From assembly GCA_947479475.1 (NCBI GenBank), contig CANJZW010000039.1, positions 1 to 40,600 of the forward strand: 40,600 nucleotides of DNA, given 5' to 3'. This DNA is from Chthoniobacteraceae bacterium. GTDB lineage: Bacteria; Verrucomicrobiota; Verrucomicrobiia; Chthoniobacterales; Chthoniobacteraceae. Position numbers and translations under genes: made by a program. Within the stretch, counting starts at the first letter, position 1, and every line of letters starts with the position of its first letter. The notes beneath the pieces are model-generated. The model was not told the DNA's origin and searched no databases. It saw only the letters and a list, made by a program, of their open reading frames with translations. This document shows positions 35,987-40,600 of this stretch, piece by piece.

Positions 35987-37543
35987 CTAGGGCTCGCGGA
36001 AGCTCTCTCCGAGGCCACGCAAAATCGGATGAAGCAAATAATTGATCAAACGTCTCTTCCCAAGGTGTATTTCTGCCGTAACCGTCATGCCTGGAAAAAG
36101 GCTCCGGTTCGCGGGTTGACGGTCTATCCTCGAGCTTTCCAGCTCGATCGCCACCCGGTGCAGGCCTCCCGCGCCAACCGCTCTCTTGTTCGCCACAGAC
36201 TCCATGTCACCGGGCGCTCCACCTGCGTGGGATTCAAAACTGATGGACCGGATGTGGCCATGCAGAGCTCCGAAACGCTGGAAGGGAAAAGCATCCACCT
36301 TCACAAGCACTTTGTCGCCCACGGACGCCTCTCCCACGGCCGCCGAGCTGAGCTGGATTTCTGAAATCATGGGAATGGAGGTTGGAATCAGAATCACCAG
36401 AGGTTCCGCATCGCGCAGGACCGAACCCACCGAGCGATTTGCGATATCGAGAACAACGCCATCCTCAGGAGCAGTGATCGCGATCAACGCGTTCATACGC
36501 TGCAGCTTCGTGAGGCTTGCCTCCACCTGCGCCTGCTCTGCGCGCTGCCGCGTGAGCTCTTCAAAGGCACTCCGCTTCCATTCCTGCAAGGCCCCCTCTT
36601 TTTGCGCCTCCACGGCCTTGAGCCTGTGCTTGCCCTCGACCAGCCGGTCGGTAGCCTCTTGAAATTCGCGCTCCGCTCGCAGTCTTGTGTTCTGTGCGCT
36701 GAGGTACTCCAGCTTGGAATTGGTGTTCAACTTCAGCAAACTCTCCTGCATTTTCTCAACCGTTCCAGAGATTTTGAGCTGTTCCTCCAAATTCCGAATG
36801 TCTGAGGTCGTCCGAGACAACCCAGCGGTCGTTTCAGCAAGCGTCTCGTCCAGCGCCCGCATCCTCGCCTGATGCTCGGCCATCCGGCGGGTGTGCACCT
36901 CTAATTGCAGGACACCGGCCTCGCCATCGGCCGGCGCCGGCACATAGACGCCCCCTGAGGACTCCGACTCCAGTCTGCGAATTTGAGAGCGCACTGCCTT
37001 GTTGCGCGATTCCAGAGCCGTAAGATCAGCCTGCGAAAACGTCGGATCCAGCGTCGCAAGAACCTGGCCCTTTTTCACGGCGTCTCCCGGCCTCACGCTG
37101 AGACTCCGCAGCACCGCATGCTCGAAAGGTTGCAGCACGATCGGCGGACCGTCGTACGTCAACTTCCCCTGCCCCTGCACGACCACATCCACTTTGAAGA
37201 CAATGGAAACAAGGAGGGCCAAAAAAATGAGCAAGCCGAAGTAATGAATGGCGCCGCGAAGACCCCTCGGGAGCGGCTCGTCCAGCAGATGCACCAGATC
37301 GCTTTGAAACGTCAGTGCGTCACCCAAAATGCGGGCATCGGGCTCTTTTTCAGCGGCCAGAAGGCTTTCGTAAATCTCCTTCTTGAAGCCCCGCCACACC
37401 TTCAGACACCGAACCGCCCGCGGATCCTGCCGAACACGCCTGCGCGCCACCACCACTCCCCTCCGTAGGCGAGAAGTGCGATAGGCCTTTTTGAGCCTCG
37501 GCTGATTCTCCAGCCATTGCTTTTGAAGCCAGTCGAATTTCAT
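35987..37543 (-). CDS. HlyD-family periplasmic adaptor of a type I secretion system
   Basis: About 518 residues from the ATG at 37543, which overlaps the ABC gene's stop as ATGA; an in-frame extension to 37573 is not needed. Layout: a cytoplasmic N-terminal segment of about 100 residues, one membrane helix (HYFGLLIFLALLVSIVFKV), a first lipoyl half (SVRPGDAVKKGQVLATLDPT), a long alpha-helical coiled coil (about residues 160-350), the second lipoyl half, and a barrel ending in PGMTVTAEIHLGKRRLINYL, the strongly conserved HlyD C-terminal signature. The adaptor links the ABC transporter to a TolC-like outer-membrane channel, which is not encoded here. The cytoplasmic segment is longer than in Escherichia coli HlyD. 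Confidence 0.93.
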   Translation of the reverse strand: MKFDWLQKQWLENQPRLKKAYRTSRLRRGVVVARRRVRQDPRAVRCLKVWRGFKKEIYESLLAAEKEPDARILGDALTFQSDLVHLLDEPLPRGLRGAIHYFGLLIFLALLVSIVFKVDVVVQGQGKLTYDGPPIVLQPFEHAVLRSLSVRPGDAVKKGQVLATLDPTFSQADLTALESRNKAVRSQIRRLESESSGGVYVPAPADGEAGVLQLEVHTRRMAEHQARMRALDETLAETTAGLSRTTSDIRNLEEQLKISGTVEKMQESLLKLNTNSKLEYLSAQNTRLRAEREFQEATDRLVEGKHRLKAVEAQKEGALQEWKRSAFEELTRQRAEQAQVEASLTKLQRMNALIAITAPEDGVVLDIANRSVGSVLRDAEPLVILIPTSIPMISEIQLSSAAVGEASVGDKVLVKVDAFPFQRFGALHGHIRSISFESHAGGAPGDMESVANKRAVGAGGLHRVAIELESSRIDRQPANRSLFPGMTVTAEIHLGKRRLINYLLHPILRGLGESFREP

Positions 37544-39675
37544 CGGGTGATATCCCTCGTCTGTTGCTTCCAAAGATGCGCGTAAATCTCGCAGCGCTCC
37601 AAAAGCTCGGTATGCGGCGCAATGTCCACCACCTTGCCTTTGTCCAAAACAAGAATCCGGTCAGAATTCACCAAAGAGGAAAGGCGGTGCGATACAATGA
37701 TCATGCTACGGCCCTTGGCGATTTGGGAGAGGTTCCCCTGGATAATCGCTTCACTTTCCGGATCAAGGGCACTGGTCGCCTCGTCAAATATCAGCAACCT
37801 GGGCTGGGGTAGAAGAGCCCGCGCAATCGCGATCCGCTGACGCTGCCCCCCCGAAAGATTCGTCGCTCCCTCCTCCAAAAGCGAATCGTAAGCCATTGGC
37901 AACTGATCGATAAACTCCTCGGCTCCCGCAAGCCGGGCCGCCATCACAATCTCCTCTGCAGACGCCCGCGGGTTGGCTGCCGCGATGTTTTGCCGTATTG
38001 TACCCCGGAACAAAAAGCTCTCCTGCAAAACAATCCCAATATTTCGCCGTATATGGGACAGATCGATTTGGCGTAAATCAACGCCGTCCAACTTGATGAT
38101 TCCCTCCGTGGGAACTTGGATTCCCTGAATCATCCGTGTGAGCGTCGTTTTCCCAGACCCTGAACGGCCGACGACTCCAATCACCTCGCCAGGCATCACC
38201 GTAAAGTCCAGATGATCCAAAGCTGGAACCGCGGCCCCCGGATAGCGGAACGTGGTTCGTTCAAAATCCAGACGGCCGGTGACGGGAGGCTTGCTACCTT
38301 TGAAATTGGGGTCCCGTTCAGGCTCGTGGTTCATGATGCCAGCGAGCAATTGCACCGCCATGGCCGTCTCCTGATAGTCGTTAATGAGGCTCACCATCTG
38401 GATCAAGGGGCCACTGACTCGGTTGGACAGCATATTAAAAGCAATCAGCGCCCCGAGGGTGAGCTCATCGTTGAACACCTGCACGGCGCCGATACTCAGC
38501 ACGGAAATATTCATCGCCTTTTCCAAAAAGGACGTGACACTCCCGCCGACAATCCCGAACTGCCCCACGCTGCTTGTCTTGCGCACTGAGGCAACCACTT
38601 TTTCCTCCCATGCCTTTTTCATGGGCTCTTCCAAGCAAAGTGATTTCACCGTCCGGATTCCATGGATCGCCTCCACCGAATGCGCCTGTCGTGAACCCTC
38701 CGCCGTATAAAGATCATTCAGGCGAGACCGATATACAGGAAGCATCAGAGTGATGACCCCCGTGATCATGCCCGTGAATGCAAACACCACCGCAGCGAGT
38801 TTCCAGCTGTAAATGCAGAGCAGGACAACGAGGAACGGCAGGGAAATTGCGTCCAGCAGGAGGTTAAACAAACGGCCCGTTAAAAAATGGCGGACATTGC
38901 TCGTTTGCTGAAGGTTGCGAAAAACCAAGCCAGCCGGCATCCGGTCAAAAAAGGACATCGGCAGCCTCAACAGCTTTTCAAAGACCTTGGCAGAAAGGGT
39001 GGCGTCGATCCTATTGGTGGTCAACAGGGTGAGATTCTGCCGCAAAAGAGAAAAGAAGGTCTCAAAAAATGCGGCCAGAAGAAAAATCAGCACCACCACG
39101 TAGAGCGTGTTGTAAGTCCGATGCGGAATCACACGATCGACGAGCAGGCTGAAAATCAGCGGCGTGACAAAAGAAAGGAGGCTGCCCACGAGAGCCGCTA
39201 ACGCGATATCCCGGAAGTGGCGCCTGTATTTCAGAATCTCCGTGAGAAACCAGCGGAAGCCGAACGGTTCCTCCGGCGTCGTTTTCTCTTTTTGCGGACC
39301 GCAGAGGAGAAGATAGGAATCCCAGAATTCGGCCAGTTGATCGAAAGTGATCTTCTGAACACCCGCCGCTTCATTCTCGATATCAAGAATGAAAACATGT
39401 TTTTCATCCGATGCCGAGTCGACATGGATGATAATAAACCAATGCCCGTTTTTTTTCCGGGCAATCACTGGCAACGCCGCCCCCAACCTCCCGAGGCTCC
39501 TCAGCGTGCAGTTTGAAAGCGGCTTCGCCTCCAAATCTGCCGCATTAAGAAGCCGGACGAGAGACCCCTGCGCATCCGATTCCTTGCACAACAGGGGGGC
39601 GTCCGAAGGGACAACCCGCCTGTGGTGCGTCGCAACCACGACAAAGGCTCTTAGAGCCGAGTGATATGGGAGCAT
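37540..39675 (-). CDS. Type I secretion ABC transporter with C39-like domain (HlyB-type)
   Basis: About 711 residues from the ATG at 39675 (a TTG at 39690 would add five). The N-terminal about 130 residues are a C39-like domain: the catalytic Cys motif of bacteriocin-processing peptidases is missing, but KNGHWFIIIHVDS keeps the His region. HlyB-type proteins use this dead domain to bind unfolded RTX-like substrates without cleaving them. Six membrane helices follow, then an ATPase domain with Walker A GRSGSGKTT (about residue 509), LSGGQRQRIAIARAL, Walker B LLIFDEATSALD and the switch His in IIVSHRLSS. The protein would energise export of a large unfolded protein through HlyD and a TolC-like channel. 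The repeat-protein gene ends 64-80 bases upstream. Confidence 0.93.
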   Translation of the reverse strand: MLPYHSALRAFVVVATHHRRVVPSDAPLLCKESDAQGSLVRLLNAADLEAKPLSNCTLRSLGRLGAALPVIARKKNGHWFIIIHVDSASDEKHVFILDIENEAAGVQKITFDQLAEFWDSYLLLCGPQKEKTTPEEPFGFRWFLTEILKYRRHFRDIALAALVGSLLSFVTPLIFSLLVDRVIPHRTYNTLYVVVLIFLLAAFFETFFSLLRQNLTLLTTNRIDATLSAKVFEKLLRLPMSFFDRMPAGLVFRNLQQTSNVRHFLTGRLFNLLLDAISLPFLVVLLCIYSWKLAAVVFAFTGMITGVITLMLPVYRSRLNDLYTAEGSRQAHSVEAIHGIRTVKSLCLEEPMKKAWEEKVVASVRKTSSVGQFGIVGGSVTSFLEKAMNISVLSIGAVQVFNDELTLGALIAFNMLSNRVSGPLIQMVSLINDYQETAMAVQLLAGIMNHEPERDPNFKGSKPPVTGRLDFERTTFRYPGAAVPALDHLDFTVMPGEVIGVVGRSGSGKTTLTRMIQGIQVPTEGIIKLDGVDLRQIDLSHIRRNIGIVLQESFLFRGTIRQNIAAANPRASAEEIVMAARLAGAEEFIDQLPMAYDSLLEEGATNLSGGQRQRIAIARALLPQPRLLIFDEATSALDPESEAIIQGNLSQIAKGRSMIIVSHRLSSLVNSDRILVLDKGKVVDIAPHTELLERCEIYAHLWKQQTRDITR

Positions 39676-39754
39676 TGAGGAACTATACAACCTTTAAAGG
39701 AACACTCTTATTTTTCTCAAAACTAATTATATCAGTGAGAGCTCTTCAGCCAAT

Positions 39755-40600
39755 CTAGGATCTTCTCAGCGATGGATAAAGAGCGTTCCACTGGGACGCT
39801 ACAGTCAGAGACGATTGCTGTTCGGAAGTAATCGCCATAACCTGACTCGCGGTGAAGGCTTTTAACTGAGTTGTGCTTAAACTGGTGAGCTGGCGTGTGG
39901 TCATTGCCACCACTTGTTCTGTCGTCAGAGCTACCAACTGAGATGTCTTCAGTGAAGTGAAGGCGCCTGTTGTCAACGCACTGACTTCACCTGTCGAGAG
40001 CGCTTGTATTGCTGCAGTACTGAGGGATGGAACCTGCCTGCTAGTCAAAGCTGCAATATCTTGGGTTTCCATCGCAAACACCTGACTAGTGCTCAGCGCC
40101 GCAACCTGAGCCGTCGTCAGAACCGGCACTTGTAGCGTTGTTAGGGAAACGATTTGATCCGTTGTTAGGGCTTTGATCTGAATCGTCGTAAGCGCAACGA
40201 CCTGACCTGTCGTGAGAGCCGCCACCTGACTAGTCGTGACCGCCGCCATTTGAGTGGTACTCAGCGCCACAACCTGAGCCGTCTTCAGCGAAGCAATATC
40301 TTCCGTTTCAAGCGCCACAACCTGATCGCTCGTGAGCGATCCAATCTGCGCCGTGGTCAAAGAAGCTGCCTGCGCACTCGTGAGCGACACAACCTGACCC
40401 GTCGTCAACGCCGCCACCTGCGAGGTCTTCAGCGCCGCCACCTGCGAAGTCTTCAGCGAGGTAAGATCCGCCGTTTCCAGCGCCTCAATCTGATCTGTTG
40501 TCAGAGCGGATACCTTCGTGGTCGTCAAGGAGACCGCCTGCGAGCTTGAAAGCGCCGCAACCTGATCGGTCGTCAGAGAGGCCACCTGAGCGCTTGTGAG
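39755..40600 (-). CDS. C-terminal part of an octad-repeat protein, probable type I secretion substrate (5' end outside window)
   Basis: The visible 281 residues are almost entirely 33 consecutive 8-residue units of the form [AS]-L-[TS]-T-x-Q-[VI]-x, for example ALTTGQVV and SLKTSQVA, plus a further LTSAQ at the window edge. Only the last about 10 residues (NALYPSLRRS) are not repeats. The frame is open to the right edge with the repeat in phase, so the GTG at 40585 is an internal Val codon, not a start, and the gene is longer than seen. Variant units with E-T-x-D-[IL] occur at units 5, 12 and 22, hinting at larger duplicated blocks. No RTX GGxGxDxxx repeats are visible. The HlyB/HlyD-type genes directly downstream on the same strand make export by that system the best guess, as a surface or adhesin-like protein. 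Confidence 0.75.
   Translation of the reverse strand, partial: LTSAQVASLTTDQVAALSSSQAVSLTTTKVSALTTDQIEALETADLTSLKTSQVAALKTSQVAALTTGQVVSLTSAQAASLTTAQIGSLTSDQVVALETEDIASLKTAQVVALSTTQMAAVTTSQVAALTTGQVVALTTIQIKALTTDQIVSLTTLQVPVLTTAQVAALSTSQVFAMETQDIAALTSRQVPSLSTAAIQALSTGEVSALTTGAFTSLKTSQLVALTTEQVVAMTTRQLTSLSTTQLKAFTASQVMAITSEQQSSLTVASQWNALYPSLRRS
39788..40600 (-). repeat. 24-bp-period coding repeat array
   Basis: The DNA of the octad protein repeats with a 24-base period. Many units share a core such as GCCACAACCTG or GCCGCCACCTG on the + strand, but third positions differ between copies, so the array is older and more diverged than the perfect 11-bp array at 13924. The units near the window edge (40250-40600) are more uniform and more GC-rich than those near the stop codon, suggesting newer copies lie towards the N-terminus. 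The array continues past the window edge. Confidence 0.85.

Noticed and set aside
35791..36018. Longer version of the small exported protein starting at 36018
   Set aside because: It would overlap the HlyD gene and bury the signal peptide; the start at 35790 gives a proper N-terminal signal.
40583..40585. GTG as the start codon of the octad-repeat protein
   Set aside because: The repeat continues in frame upstream to the window edge (LTSAQ before it), so this GTG is the Val of an octad and the gene starts outside the window.
39788..40600. CRISPR-like array because of the regular 24-bp period
   Set aside because: There are no distinct spacers; the repeats are contiguous, in frame and encode the octad protein.

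Overview
The window looks like a chromosomal segment from a member of the PVC superphylum, most likely Verrucomicrobiota. The best evidence is a gene pair almost confined to that group in this form: a secreted PSCyt1/DUF1549/DUF1553 cytochrome-like protein (24473-27511) and a Tat-exported DUF1501 protein (27571-29040). A very large secreted protein follows (29148-32870) with a degenerate SGNH domain, a beta-propeller, HEAT-like repeats and a cupredoxin-like domain. A bacterial PUR-alpha-like protein (DUF3276) fits the same assignment. This rests on gene content; no rRNA, tRNA or mobile element was recognised.

Left part (1-12045): a cell-surface glycan locus. Eleven genes on alternating strands encode nine recognisable or probable glycosyltransferases of families GT4, GT10, GT2 (three), GT61 and GT9 (two), plus an O-antigen ligase/polymerase-type membrane protein and two unassigned proteins with GT-A-like DxD motifs (one of these is counted among the probable transferases). 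The intergenic DNA here is visibly more AT-rich than the rest of the window. The set fits assembly of a lipopolysaccharide core, O-antigen or related surface polysaccharide, but no flippase or sugar-nucleotide pathway is visible.

Centre (12509-24375): housekeeping genes. These are ruvX and truA on +, a small PUR-alpha-like gene on -, the full-length fused glycine dehydrogenase gcvP on +, then a minus-strand run trxB - RND efflux permease - rimO, and a divergent M29-type aminopeptidase. A perfect 11-bp tandem array lies downstream of truA.

Right-centre (24473-35366): large exported proteins, all on the minus strand, ending with an unusual fusion of an HtrA-like protease, a jelly-roll domain and a SirB1-like domain.

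Right end (35524-40600): a type I secretion module on the minus strand. Transcription would run from a repeat protein made of 8-residue units (its start lies outside the window), through an HlyB-like ABC transporter with a protease-dead C39-like domain and an HlyD-like adaptor translationally coupled to it, to a small secreted protein closed by a strong terminator. The repeat protein is the obvious candidate substrate. This octad-repeat protein plus dedicated exporter is the most interesting system in the window.
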